Source: Azolla caroliniana (lineage: Eukaryota > Polypodiophyta). From it: DNA of 64,000 bases. Each line of letters begins with the position of its first letter. The first letter of the stretch is position 1. Location: positions 20,584,001 through 20,648,000 of the forward strand of contig JBHGNT010000004.1 of assembly GCA_043228905.1 (NCBI GenBank), read 5' to 3'. Of this stretch, positions 35,386 to 46,195 are shown piece by piece. Below the pieces are notes generated by a model. The model was not told the DNA's origin and searched no databases. It saw only the letters and a list, made by a program, of their open reading frames with translations. The translations under genes were made by a program, and so were the position numbers.

Positions 35386-38300
35386 TCACTTCGGCATGGG
35401 ATGTCTCTCCAATCCGATCCTCTTCCGGCATGCTTCCAGCTTGTCGGGTCTAAGTACCTTGGTCAGCATATCCGACCCGTTCTCGTTCGTGTGGATCTTC
35501 GTCATCACGAACTCCTTGTCTTCTATCCTTTCCCGGATCCAGTGGTATCTACGCTGGATGTGCTTCGTCCGGGAGTGATAGGCCGCATTCTTCGCAAGGT
35601 GGATGGCACTCTGACTGTCGCAGTAGAGTCGGTACTCCTCCTGCTGGATACCGAGCTCTCTAATGAAGTCCTTCATCCATATTATTTCTTTGCCGGCTTC
35701 AACAACCGCCATGTACTCCGCCTCCGTGGTTGACAACGCAACCGTCTTCTGCAGCCTCGACTGCCACGAAACAGCTCCCCCTGCATACGTCATCACATAC
35801 CCTGATGTGGACCGGCTAGTATCTGCATCAACCGACATATCCGAATCGGTAAAGCCGTCGAGTTCGGGCTTACCGTAGCCGAATCGGAGGCATACGTTTG
35901 CCGTGCCCTTCAGGTATCGGAGTATCCACTTGGCCGCGTTCCAGTGCTCTTTGCCGGGATTGCTCATGTACCGGCTCACCACTCCGACTGCATATCCTAT
36001 GTCCGGTCTTGTACACACCATTGCGTACATCAGGCTTCCGATGGCAGAGGCATATGGTACTTTCATCATGTCCTCCTTCTCGGCCTTTGTCTTGGGGCTT
36101 TGCTTGCTGGACAACTTGCAGTTTGCCGGGAGGGTCGATCCGACCGGTCTTGCTTCCGACATGTTGAACCGGTGAAGCACCTTTGTCACGTACTTCTCCT
36201 GTGACAGCCACAACTGCTTCTTCTTCCGGTCCCGGATGATGTGCATCCCTAGTATTTGCCTCGCCGGACCCAGGTCCTTCATTGAGAAGGTTCGGTGAAG
36301 CGCTTTCTTCAGCATCCGTATCTTGACCTGGTCCCGTCCGACGATCAACATGTCGTCCACGTACAGGAGGAGTATTAGAAAGTCTCCTCCTTCGAACTTC
36401 TTCACAAACACGCAGTGATCGGACTGCGTTTTGTGGTACCCTTCGTTGGTCATGAAAGAGTCGAACTTCCGGTACCATTGCCGGGGAGCCTGCTTCAGTC
36501 CGTAAAGGCTCTTCTTCAACCGGCATACCAGGTGCTCCTTCCCTTTCTTCTCGAATCCTTCCGGTTGCTGCATGTAGATCTCTTCTTCGAGGTCACCGTG
36601 AAGGAATGCTATCTTCACGTCCATCTGTTCTACCTCGAGGTCCATGCTTGCCGCTATGCTCAGCACCGTCCGGATGGAGGTCATCTTCACTACCGGGGCA
36701 AATATCTCGTCGAAGTCGACGCCCTTCTTTTGCTGGAACCCCTTCACCACGATCCTGGCTTTGTATCTCGGGGGGTTGCCGGCATCTCCCGGTTTCAGCT
36801 TGAACACCCACTTGTTTCGAAGTGCCCGTTTTCCTTTCGGCAACTCCACAAGTTCATATGTGTGGTTCTCATGCAGGGAATCCATCTCCTCCTGCATGGC
36901 ACTTAACCACCTGTGGCTATGGGTGTCAAGCTTTGCTTCTTCAAAACTCTCCGGCTCCCCCTCGTCGGTTAGCAGCACGTGCTCTGGTTCCAGAAATCTC
37001 CGGGGGGCCCTTCTCTCTCTTAGAGGATATCTCCGTTCCGGAGCTTCGGTAACCGGCTCATCCGTTTCCTCTTCATCCGAATCCATTTCGGGATCGGGGC
37101 CGGTTCCGGTATCAGTTTCATCTTCCTCGGCCGGTTCTGATTCTTCACCGTCTTCAGCCGGATCCTCGAGTGCTAACCGGTCCCTTGCCGGTCGGAACTG
37201 CTCTTCGTAGAGTTGATTCTCACCGGTCGACTTGGAGCTCTTCATCTTCTTCTCCGACTCCCAGTCGGCGAGTGTCTTGTCCTCCATGAAGATGATATCT
37301 CGACTCCTGAATATCTTCTTGTCGACCGGGTCCCATACTCGGTAGCCGAACTCGTCGTCGCCGTAACCGAGGAATATGCATGGCCGGGTCTTTGGATCTA
37401 ACTTTCCTCTCTGGTCCTTTGCCACATGCACGTATGCGAGACACCCGAACACCTTCAGATGCTGGTAGGATACTTCCCTACCGGTCCACACTCTCTGCGG
37501 CGTGTCTCCGTCCAAAGGTACTGAGGGTGATCTGTTTATCATGTATGTCGTCGTCGACATTGCCTCAGCCCAAAACCCCTTGGGTAATTTCGCATGCGCC
37601 AGCATACTCCGGACCCTCTCCATTATGGTCCGGTTCATCCTCTCGGCCAGCCCGTTCAGTTCCGGCGTCTTCGGCACAGTAAACTCGAGCCGGATTCCCT
37701 TCGAGCGACAGTACTCCTCGAACTGCCCCCGGTATTCCCCTCCGTTATCCGCTCGTATCGCTTTCAGCTCCTTGCCGGATTCCCTTTCCACTCTCGCGTG
37801 GAGTTCTTTGAAGACGGACAATACTTGGTCCTTTGTCTTCAACGGTGCCGTCCACAGCTTCCGGCTATGGTCGTCTATGAATGTCACGAAGTACTGGGCT
37901 CCGCCATGTGACTTCGTTTCTACCTGACACACATCAGTGTGCACCAACTCCAATGGTACACTACGTCTCGTCGGTGGCCTTGAGCGGAAGGAGGTCCGGT
38001 TTTGCTTACCGGCCAGACAGTCGGTACACTTCTCCAGGTGCACATGCTTCACTGGAATAAGGTTGTCTTCGGCAAGCCTCTTCATCCCCTTCTCACTCAT
38101 GTGGCACAGTCTCTTGTGCCACAGCTCACCGGCAGTGTCGGCTGCCACGTTCAGCTCCTCCGGACATAGCCGGGAATTCATCACGTACAGAGTGTTGACC
38201 TTCCGGGCCCGAGCCACTATCAGGCTCCCTTTGCTGAACTTCATGACACCGTTCCGGATGCTGCCCGTGTAGCCTTCATCGTCTAGCCTCCCGGCCGAAA

Positions 38301-39459
38301 TCAGGTTCAATCGGACCTCCGGAACGTGTCGTACATCCTTCAGCAGCATCTTGCATCCGGTTGATGTCATCAGCCACACGTCTCCTATGCCGGCAATCCG
38401 ACATGTGCCTTCATTTCCCATCCGGACACAGCCGTGCTCTCCGGCTGTGTAGGATGAGAAGTATTTCTTCTTCGGGGTCAGGTGGAACGACGCTCCGGAA
38501 TCGACCACCCAGGTCATCTCTACACCGGCAAGGTTCAGCTCCCTCTCTTCGGTAATGAGCATTATCTCTTCTTCACTTGCCGCGAGTGCCGTCGTTCCTT
38601 TCCGGTCCTGCCCTCGCCGATCCGGACCTCTCCGGTCCGTGGCTCCCCGGTATGCACCGTTTCTCTCCGGTGACTTCTTCGTATCGGTGTCGTCGGCTCC
38701 GTTGTCCTTTCGGTAATGCCGACAATTCTTCCGGAAGTGCCCAGGCTTCCCACAGTGGAAGCATGCGGGCCTTCCTCTTGACTGCGACCGGGTCCCCGAC
38801 TTCTCCCGTCTTTGCGGACTCCGGTTCCATTGTCTTCCCCGATCCGATTCGGTAAGCAGCATCTTCGGATCGGAAACCGGTTCTTTATCTCTCCGACGCG
38901 CTTCTTCGTTCAAAATGCTTGTCTTTACCGTTTGTAGAGACAAGTTATCTTCGGTGCAGGAGGTGCTGAGAGTCACCACCAAGTTCTCCCAGCTTTCCGG
39001 CAATGTACACATCAGAATGATGGCTTGCATTGCATCCTCCAACGGGAACTTGATCGCCGCAAGCTGGTTCACGAATCCCATGAACGTGCTCACGTGTTCC
39101 ACCATATTCTCGCCGTCCCGGTACTTGAGGTTCACTATCTTCCTCATCAGGGAGGTCCGGTTCAACGCATTCTTCCTCTCGTAGAGGCCCGACAGCTTCT
39201 TCCACATCTCATATGCGTTGGTGTCGTTCGCCACATGTTGCAGAACACTTACATCTACATATTGCCGGATCGTCGCTACGGCTTTCCGGTTCAGGAGCTT
39301 CCACTCCGACTCTATTACCCCCTTGGGTATCTCGGCATTGTCGATCGGTTCGTACAGGTCTCGGACGATGAGAAGGTCTTCCATCTTTATCTTCCAGTCG
39401 GCATAGTTCTGTGAGTTCAACACCATCATGCCCGGAGGCCCACTACCGCCGCCTTCCAT
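35386..39459 (-). CDS. Copia C Gag-Pol polyprotein (1357 aa)
   Basis: Complete copia polyprotein. Gag domain at residues ~15-180; CCHC knuckle C233, C236, H241, C246; aspartic protease WVVDSGASFHLTP (D320); integrase HHCC zinc site H448, H453, C478, C481 and catalytic acids near D509, D571 and E606; acidic linker ~750-810; RT with YVDD at 1033-1036; RNase H with D1205 or D1207, E1246 or E1248, and D1281. It packages and copies element RNA in cytoplasmic particles and integrates the cDNA. The start MEGGGSGPPGMM lies just inside the primer-binding site. No stops or frameshifts occur, and all catalytic motifs are present. Gag and Pol are in one frame, usual for copia. Confidence 0.96.
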   Translation of the reverse strand: MEGGGSGPPGMMVLNSQNYADWKIKMEDLLIVRDLYEPIDNAEIPKGVIESEWKLLNRKAVATIRQYVDVSVLQHVANDTNAYEMWKKLSGLYERKNALNRTSLMRKIVNLKYRDGENMVEHVSTFMGFVNQLAAIKFPLEDAMQAIILMCTLPESWENLVVTLSTSCTEDNLSLQTVKTSILNEEARRRDKEPVSDPKMLLTESDRGRQWNRSPQRREKSGTRSQSRGRPACFHCGKPGHFRKNCRHYRKDNGADDTDTKKSPERNGAYRGATDRRGPDRRGQDRKGTTALAASEEEIMLITEERELNLAGVEMTWVVDSGASFHLTPKKKYFSSYTAGEHGCVRMGNEGTCRIAGIGDVWLMTSTGCKMLLKDVRHVPEVRLNLISAGRLDDEGYTGSIRNGVMKFSKGSLIVARARKVNTLYVMNSRLCPEELNVAADTAGELWHKRLCHMSEKGMKRLAEDNLIPVKHVHLEKCTDCLAGKQNRTSFRSRPPTRRSVPLELVHTDVCQVETKSHGGAQYFVTFIDDHSRKLWTAPLKTKDQVLSVFKELHARVERESGKELKAIRADNGGEYRGQFEEYCRSKGIRLEFTVPKTPELNGLAERMNRTIMERVRSMLAHAKLPKGFWAEAMSTTTYMINRSPSVPLDGDTPQRVWTGREVSYQHLKVFGCLAYVHVAKDQRGKLDPKTRPCIFLGYGDDEFGYRVWDPVDKKIFRSRDIIFMEDKTLADWESEKKMKSSKSTGENQLYEEQFRPARDRLALEDPAEDGEESEPAEEDETDTGTGPDPEMDSDEEETDEPVTEAPERRYPLRERRAPRRFLEPEHVLLTDEGEPESFEEAKLDTHSHRWLSAMQEEMDSLHENHTYELVELPKGKRALRNKWVFKLKPGDAGNPPRYKARIVVKGFQQKKGVDFDEIFAPVVKMTSIRTVLSIAASMDLEVEQMDVKIAFLHGDLEEEIYMQQPEGFEKKGKEHLVCRLKKSLYGLKQAPRQWYRKFDSFMTNEGYHKTQSDHCVFVKKFEGGDFLILLLYVDDMLIVGRDQVKIRMLKKALHRTFSMKDLGPARQILGMHIIRDRKKKQLWLSQEKYVTKVLHRFNMSEARPVGSTLPANCKLSSKQSPKTKAEKEDMMKVPYASAIGSLMYAMVCTRPDIGYAVGVVSRYMSNPGKEHWNAAKWILRYLKGTANVCLRFGYGKPELDGFTDSDMSVDADTSRSTSGYVMTYAGGAVSWQSRLQKTVALSTTEAEYMAVVEAGKEIIWMKDFIRELGIQQEEYRLYCDSQSAIHLAKNAAYHSRTKHIQRRYHWIRERIEDKEFVMTKIHTNENGSDMLTKVLRPDKLEACRKRIGLERHPMPK

Positions 39460-39475
39460 TTTCTGTGTTAACCGT

Positions 39476-39487
39476 GCTCTGATACCA
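39476..39487 (-). promoter_or_regulatory. Copia C primer-binding site
   Basis: The minus strand reads TGGTATCAGAGC three bases inside the 5' LTR, the site for initiator tRNA-Met priming. Confidence 0.92.
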
Positions 39488-39490
39488 AAT

Positions 39491-40074
39491 TGTTGAACAA
39501 CAGTGCTCGGCCACCACCTAGTAGTAGGATCGATTCACAGAAAACGGGAAATACAAAAATGCACAAAGACAACAGAGAGAAAGGTACACAGGATGTTTTA
39601 CGTGGAAAACCCTAAATGGGAAAAACCACGGGAGTCCTCAAACTCCAACTATCACTATAAACAGAGGTGTACTATGGTGAAGCTACAAGGCAACAACCTT
39701 GAGCTCACTATCTTCGCCACAGGCGGCGGTAATACACAGAGACAACGACCTCTTCGTCTCTCTCTCTCTCTCTCGGCTGCTCTCACTTCGCAAACAAGAA
39801 AAATGAGCAACAACAAAAATTGTTTGCCCTAAGTCATATTTATACACATATGACTTTCGGGTTATTTACAAATATAGCCTCAAGGGCCCTTGGTAAGCAT
39901 ATTCACAAATATGTCCCCGCATCCGGATCTCGCTCCGGGTACGTTCATCATCCGGCTCCGTAGCCGGGGTCTTCATCATCCGGCTCCGTAGCCGGGACCG
40001 TAACCGTAACCGTAACCGGGATTGCCGTCATTCATCTCCGGACATCCCATCCGGAGGGACCGAAAATCCCAACA
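39491..40074 (-). repeat. 5' LTR of copia C
   Basis: 584 bp. It is longer than the 3' LTR by one 28-bp unit (ATCCGGCTCCGTAGCCGGGG region near 39960-39990). A TATA-like motif (minus TATAAATATGAC) lies near 39845. Confidence 0.95.
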
Positions 40075-40079
40075 CGATG

Positions 40080-40330
40080 TTCTAATAAGAAACGGAACAA
40101 CCTAAAGGAGGAGTGTCTAGAACCGGCGAAGGAATACCCATGAGAACCGGAGAGAGGCTTGAGTGGCACCCAACCAAAACAAAGATAAACGGATGATCGG
40201 CCGAGAACAGGATTTCAACCAAGTATCGGACCAAAAGCAGAATCCAACAATACCCGGAAAGTGTATTGTTATTATTGCCGGAAGGAAGGCCATTACAACA
40301 ACCAATGCCCGGTGAAAAGTGATGAAAAAT
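40080..40330 (+). pseudogene. Gypsy H gag, nucleocapsid part
   Basis: Resumes directly after the CGATG duplication. It contains a CCHC knuckle CYYCRKEGHYNNQC (about 40267-40308), followed by a stop. It belongs to the Gag begun at 33296. Confidence 0.8.
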
Positions 40331-40547
40331 GACCGGCAATCAATATGGTGGTAGTAGAGGTCGCGGATATACAACAAGTCACCACCAGGTCAAAAGGAAA
40401 GACGACAGAGTGGGAAGCCCAAGAGGATATCCGGAAACAAGCCACCAAATGGGTCGAGAAGGCGAATGAACGAAATGCGGCCGAAGTCAAACAACAAAAG
40501 GCAGCACCGGCGGAGCTCACTAACAAAATCCAGGCAGAAAACCCAAC

Positions 40548-41294
40548 ATGGCAGGCGTTACAGGAATGTCAAATTACGTTGCCATTAGGCCGGCTACTAC
40601 AATTAGTACCCCGGTTCACGATGGGCTGAAATCAGCAATAACAACACCAGACTTGCCGCTGGCTCCGGTTTTCTTTTCCAACCCAAAGGAAGGGCCGACA
40701 ATGGCGGACACAACCAATCCGGCAATCATTGCCCTTGTCAAAGGACGCGAGCTAACAGGGACGATCGTCAACGAAGGATCGGGCGTCAATGTAATAAGCC
40801 TCCGTACTTGTGACACCTTGGGAATCCAAGAGTGGGAGCCTTGCCTGTTTTGGCTCCGGATGTCAGATACGAGTTCGGTAAGACCCACCGGTTTAATACG
40901 AGATCTAGAGGTAACAATTGGAGGACATGCATTCCGCATTTCTGCGGTGGTTCTCCAGTTAAATACCCAAGGGGCTTACCCACTATTGCTTGGACGACCA
41001 CGGTTGCGGACAGCACACATTAAGCAAAACTGGTGGAAGAACGTGATTACGTTCCGACGAGGCAAAACCAAAGTACGGGTACCGACATATCCACAAATCG
41101 GAACCGGAAAAGAACTAACACCGTTATACGCTGAAAGCGTTAATATGCTGGAAGGACTCGCCAACGAGGAAGTCGATCAGTATCTCAAGGATAATCCAAA
41201 AATTGTACCCCTGTTTGAAATAGATGTGGCAGAAACAGTCTCTCCATATATTGCACAACTGGGAGATGCCGGAGAGGAACTACGTCAAGCATAG
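40548..41294 (+). pseudogene. Gypsy H protease region
   Basis: A 248-codon frame with a retropepsin-like core: GTIVNEGSGVNVISLRTCD, then YPLLLGRPRLRTAH (flap-side LLGRP). The catalytic Asp expected before the EGSG motif is Asn (AAC, 40770-40772), consistent with GAC to AAC at a CpG. The frame ends at TAG 41292-41294, where RT sequence continues after a short gap. Probably inactive. Confidence 0.75.
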
Positions 41295-41312
41295 GAGGCC
41301 CTGGAACGGGAA

Positions 41313-43196
41313 ATGGCGGTATCTCAAAGGGTCAAGGCGTCCCAGCTAGAAGAAGTAAACTTAGGAACCGGAGAGGAAGCACGATCAGTACATATTGCCA
41401 AAGAAATGTCACCGGAAAACAAAATGGCAATGATTACACTATTGAAAGAATTCCGGGACGTATTTGCCTGGTCCTATGAGGATATGCAAGGGCTGGATCC
41501 GCAGCTATATCAACACCAGATACATCTCATCAAAGATGCCAAACCGGTAGCACAAAGGCGTTACCAAATGAACCCTAATTATGCGGTAAGGGTAAAAGAA
41601 GAAATCGACAAGTTACTCCAAGTCGGTTTTATCCGACCGGTAAAGAAAGCCACATGGTTGAGTCTGATAGTAGTTGTGCCGAAGAAGAATGGGAAGATCC
41701 AAGTGTGCGTCGATTACCGGAAATTGAATGCCGTGACGGTGACCGATGGCTTTCCACTTCCATTCACAGATGGAGTTCTGGACGCAATAGCCGGTCATGA
41801 GGTATACAGCTTCCTAGACAGATTTAGCGATTACAACCAAATACGGATGCACCTCAATGACCAAGAAAAGACGACGTTCGTTACCGAGTGGGGAGTTTAT
41901 GTTGCCATAGTGATGATGTTTGGACTCAAGAGGGCGTCGGCTACCTTTCAGCGGATAATCATGGAAATATTTGGAGAGTTCATCCTGGCGTTTATGTAGG
42001 TGTTCCTAGACGACTTCGCGGTGTATAGCCGGCAAGGGGACCACCTGGACCATCTTCCGTTATGCCTAGAAAAATGCAGGGGATACCGACTAAGCTTGAA
42101 CTTGGCAAAGTGTGTGTTCGAGGTGGCTAGTGGTATGCTATTGGGCCATATTGTCAGCAAGGACGGGATAGTAGTAGACCCAGACAAAGTCAGGGCAATT
42201 CTGGAGGCACCGGCACCAACGACGGCCAAAGCATTAAGCAGATTTTTAGGACAAATCCAGTGGCATAGCCAGATGCTCCGGTATTTGGCAGATCTTGCAA
42301 CACCGCTGCATGTTGTGGTTCACCGGACACCGTTTCAATGGATGACTACAAAGGATGACGCTTACCACGCGCTAAAAGTACTACTATCGCAAGCATTGAT
42401 ATTACAACCCTCGGACTGGTCCAAAGAATTTCATGTGTTCGTCAACGCGTCAAACATAGCAATCGGCAGCGCACTTATGCAGCTGACTGAACCCAAGTGG
42501 TACCGACCGGTATACTATGCGAGCCGAAAACTGTCACAAGTGGAACGAAATTACTCCACAACGGAAAGAGAGGCCTTGGGGATGATTTATAGTGTCACGA
42601 AGTTCCGACACTATTTGTTGGGCCATAAATTTTCATTTCACGTAGACCATTCCGCACTTTTATACTTGGTCTCTAAGGTGTCCCTCACAGGTAAGTTGGC
42701 CCGGTGGACATTGCTACTACAAGAATTCAAGTTCGAAATTTATCACCGACTGGGTATACAACACGCAGTTGCCGACTATTTGAGCCGGTTAGAAACCGGC
42801 AAGACCGGTGACGGCGTACCTAATGAGTTTCCGGATGCCGAACTGTTTAAAATCCTAGCAGAAACCACGACGGATAGAACAGTTCCGACCGAGGACAAAT
42901 GGCTAATGAACATGCATCAGTTCTTAAGCATGGGACTACCTCCGGAAGAGATGAACAAAGATGAGCGGAAACGATTGGCGGTCCAAAGCCGGCATTTCTA
43001 TTTATTACAGGACACCCTATACCACAAGGGAGCCGATGGAATATGGCGGAGAGCGGTGCAAAGCAATGAAAAGGACACCGTATTATGGGAAGCACATTGC
43101 GGAGTCGCCGGAGGACACTATGCCGGTGAAGCTACAACAAGAAAGATATGGCGCAGTGGGCTATGGTGGCCAATGACACTGAAAGATTTGGTCTGA
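41313..43196 (+). pseudogene. Gypsy H RT-RNase H with internal stop
   Basis: RT: VFAWSYEDMQGL, VVVPKKNGKIQVCVDYRKLN, FSDYNQIRM, then TAG (41997-41999) immediately before VFLDDFAVYS. RNase H: VFVNASNIAIGSALMQL, with Asn (AAC 42444-42446) where Asp is usual, YSTTEREALGMIYSV, FHVDHSALLYL. It then runs into the integrase N-terminal zinc region (HCGVAGGHYAGEATTRKIW) and stops at 43194-43196. This is a standard plant gypsy layout, unlike gypsy K. Confidence 0.85.
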
Positions 43197-43199
43197 TAT

Positions 43200-44267
43200 A
43201 TGAAGGAATGTGATTTGTGTCAACGAATGGGACAACCGACAGAACAGGCGTGGATGCCTCACCAGCCGTTACTACCCTTGGAACCATGTCAAAAATGGGG
43301 GTTGGACTTCATCGGACCATTCAAGCCGCCAGCCATGCGAACCGGCAACAGATATGTCATTGCCGCTACGGATTATCGCACCAAGTGGGTAGAGGCCAAG
43401 GCTTTGCGAGACAATACCGCGACATCAACGGAGAAGTTTCTCTACAAGTACATCTAGTGCCGTTACGGATGTCCAATCGAATTGATTAGCGACCAGGGTG
43501 GACACTTCCTCAGTCAAGTAGTGGAGAGTCTAACAACGTTCTACACAGTAGTACACAAGCCCAGCACTCCGTACTACCCGCAAGCCAATGGACTGGCCGA
43601 GTCCACCAACAAGACACTACAGAACATCCTCCGGAAGATCGTCAACGAGAACCGAACCGATTGGGACACGAAGTTGCATAGTGCATTATGGGCTTACCGG
43701 ACGGCGTATAAAACGAGCATCAGGACGACACCATTCCGGTTAGCATTCGGACTAGAAGCGGTGATGCCGATTGAATTTCAAGTACCGAGCTTACAAATAC
43801 AGGTCCGGGAGTGATTGGGTGAAAAGGAATCAGAGACAATCCAATTGGCGGCACTATGTGAGCTGGAAGAGCATCGGATAGCGAGTATCATGCAATTGGA
43901 ACTGGACCAACGACGAAGGAAGGCATTCGTCGACCGGCACCAGAAGGGCAATGAGAAGCTATTCGGCATCGGCAAGCTAGTGCTCGTGTTTCGGACCCGG
44001 ATGGGTAAGATGTCGGGCAAGCTACGGTTCCGGTGGACCGAACCATACTGGATCACACGAGAATTCAACGGTTCTTACCAGTTAGGTATGCTTGCCGGCG
44101 AAGTACTGGACAAATGGGTAAATGGGTTCCGGCTTAAACCCTATTACGGGCTCGTGCCACCAAACCCGTTCCATCAAGTACAAACTAACGCGGTAACCGG
44201 AAGCGGCAAGAATTGGCTGGCAACCAAGAGGATCCGGTGTTACCCGACAACCGGGACTAACACTTAA
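43200..44267 (+). pseudogene. Gypsy H integrase, broken
   Basis: CDLCQRMG zinc half-site, catalytic core KWGLDFIGPF (D), LISDQGGHFL (D), NGLAESTNKTLQNIL (E), then AYRTAYKTSIRTTPFRLAFG and a C-terminal domain MSGKLRFRWTEPYWI. Stops at 43455-43457 (TAG) and 43812-43814 (TGA) split it. No chromodomain is seen; the frame ends shortly after the VNGFRLKPYYG motif. Confidence 0.85.
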
Positions 44268-44412
44268 TTATTAAAATTAAAAATTAAAAAAACAAAAGTC
44301 ATCATGCAGAGGAGCGAACAGGCACTTGGAAAAGGTATGGTTGGTGGCTAATTAAAACCTCTTTAAAAGCCCACCATGTGTCAACCAACTGCTATAATAG
44401 TACACGACATGC

Positions 44413-45336
44413 ATGCGCAAGAATCAAGAAAAGGTGCCAAGCATGGAGAGACAAAACCTCCACCTCACAGAGTCCCTCTCATTTCACGAGAATAGAGCAC
44501 TAAGCGCACACAACCAATTAAGAGTGATCAAACGAACGCAAGAGGAATGCACAGACATACTAATTCTACCAAGTCCCACAGACGCAAACGACAAGATGGA
44601 ACACATGGCACTCTCAGAAGCGGCCAAGAAATGGTTCAAGCAACACGGGCTGGAAGGGTTCCTAAGAATCGTCGAGGCACCTCCGCACAACGAGGCAGAG
44701 AAAGTCGTGCAAGAGATCGATACTGAGGTTATCACAGAAGAGGCCATCCGCGCCATGACCGGCCTACCAGTGGGTGGATTATTCTCGATCGACAACCCTT
44801 CACCGAAGATGCTCACCAAGTTCTTTAGTGAGTACGCCCTGGTCAGCAAGGCGTACCGCACAAAAGGCGACGAGGATTGGTCGGTGATCATCACTGGCAG
44901 TCTGAGCGTGGCCATAAAATCAGTAAAGGATGGCAAGAAGATGTGGACGGCGGTGGTGCAATGGCTCACTCTTTTAGCACCGCCGATAGAGCCGACTGAA
45001 TCAACCCCCAACCAATCTTCAAAAAGGCAGCAACTACTGGCTAAACAACCAATCGGATGGAAAGTGGTTGGCTCCTCACAGAAGGCAAAGGAGCAGCCTA
45101 TTCGAAAGCGTATGGTAGAGAAGGAGACACCGGTGGAACCACCGGTGAGACCCTTAAAAATTAAGTTGTGCCGGCCCGAACAACAATCGGCACAACAACA
45201 GGAGCAAGACCCCTTGGCGGCGTTAATCAATAGCGGAACCCTGGCAGAGGAGCGGGAAGAAGAACCTGTCGAGCCCCTATTACGTTGCAAACAGACACGC
45301 GACGAGGGCCACAAAGGGGGGAATCATGTCTGGTAA
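44413..45336 (+). CDS. Extra ORF of gypsy H between integrase and 3' LTR (307 aa)
   Basis: Uninterrupted 307-codon frame in the position where some plant gypsy lineages carry additional or envelope-like ORFs. The N-terminal half looks folded (AAKKWFKQHGLEGFLRIVE, VITEEAIRAMTGLPVGG, KMLTKFFSEYALVSKAY). The C-terminal half is rich in Pro, Gln, Glu and Lys. No signal peptide, membrane segment or known catalytic motif is visible, so an envelope role is not supported. In this otherwise decayed element it is the longest clean frame after the RNase H segment. Acidic repeat sequence (QQ/EQE-like) continues to about 45832 in broken frames. Function unknown. Confidence 0.5.
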   Translation: MRKNQEKVPSMERQNLHLTESLSFHENRALSAHNQLRVIKRTQEECTDILILPSPTDANDKMEHMALSEAAKKWFKQHGLEGFLRIVEAPPHNEAEKVVQEIDTEVITEEAIRAMTGLPVGGLFSIDNPSPKMLTKFFSEYALVSKAYRTKGDEDWSVIITGSLSVAIKSVKDGKKMWTAVVQWLTLLAPPIEPTESTPNQSSKRQQLLAKQPIGWKVVGSSQKAKEQPIRKRMVEKETPVEPPVRPLKIKLCRPEQQSAQQQEQDPLAALINSGTLAEEREEEPVEPLLRCKQTRDEGHKGGNHVW

Positions 45337-45874
45337 GGGATAGTATACCAAAGCCCCGCCCCGAGGAGCCGCAACCAAGGAAGGAATCAGAACCGGTGTT
45401 AGTAGCACCTGTATGGCAAGAAGTAGTGGAACCGGATGTTCAAAAACCAGTGATTGAATTGCCGGCGATCAATATCAGTGATGAAGAGCAGTCTTCGGAG
45501 CAGGTGCCGAATGAAGCCGGAACTAAGGGAAGCCAGCCAAACAAAACTCCAGAGGAGCAACCGAAGGAGGAAAACCTGCACACCGGTAACCATCAATAGG
45601 AGGAGCCCAAACCAACAAAACCAGAACCGGAAGCCTCGAGACCAATAGAACCGGAGAGACTAGAGGAGTCGGAGCAGCAACAATAGGAGTAGGAGCAGCA
45701 ATAGGAGTAGTAGCAGCAACAGGAGTGGGAGCAGGAGCAGGAGCCGACGACGGAGCAGCTCCCCGATGAGCCTTTAGAACCCTTAGACCAGAGCATTCCG
45801 GACATTTTGGAGGAAGATTGAAGGGCAAACCGTGGGATTCGACGTACAAGGTACTGTCCCACGAGCGTGCCATG

Positions 45875-46195
45875 TGTTGACCAGCAAAGACTTACAGGCC
45901 GGATAAAGTCCAGAATGGGAAAGGGATATTTATTTTAGAACTATCTATAATTATTATATTTTGAGAAGTGAACGGACGGACCCGGATTCGGTATGCCGAT
46001 CCGGATATGGACCGGTTCGTAGCCGATTGCCGGTTGGCACCGTTTCGTACCCAGAGTCGGTGACCTATAAAAGGACCCGGTTAGATTGTAATCAATTAGC
46101 GGTTTATTAATGAAAGTGTTAATGTTCTATATCTTGTTTAATCTTTGAAGGTTTAGTTAATTACCGTTCTCTGCTTGATAGAATCTATCTTATGT
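45875..46195 (+). repeat. 3' LTR of gypsy H, truncated
   Basis: TGTTGACCAGCAAAGACTTACAGG matches the 5' LTR at 24383 and the match continues through TTTATTAATGAAAGTG to ATCTTA. A gypsy-type LTR beginning TGTCACG replaces the rest from 46196. No clear polypurine tract precedes it. Confidence 0.85.

Larger units (their letters stand above)
34820..40074 (-). mobile_element. Copia C, complete and apparently intact
   Basis: LTRs 34820-35375 and 39491-40074, primer-binding site, a single 1357-aa frame and a polypurine tract. The 5-bp duplication CGATG is perfect (34815-34819 and 40075-40079). It is inserted in gypsy H gag. Its intact frame and near-identical LTRs make it a candidate autonomous element. 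Confidence 0.96.
24383..46195 (+). mobile_element. Gypsy H, outer element of a nested stack
   Basis: Plus-strand Ty3/gypsy with a 5' LTR at 24383-24856, leader to 24985, gag 33296-34819 and 40080-40330, protease, RT-RNase H, integrase, an extra ORF, and a 3' LTR from 45875. Gypsy 3 interrupts the leader and copia C interrupts gag. The 3' LTR is itself cut at 46195 by another LTR. The two LTRs share the start TGTTGAC and the ACTTACAGGCCGGATAAAGT motif. Pol order and motifs differ from gypsy K, so this is a separate lineage. Confidence 0.85.

Noticed and set aside
44413-45336. Envelope gene of gypsy H
   Set aside because: Position is suggestive, but no signal peptide, transmembrane segment or cleavage motif is visible.
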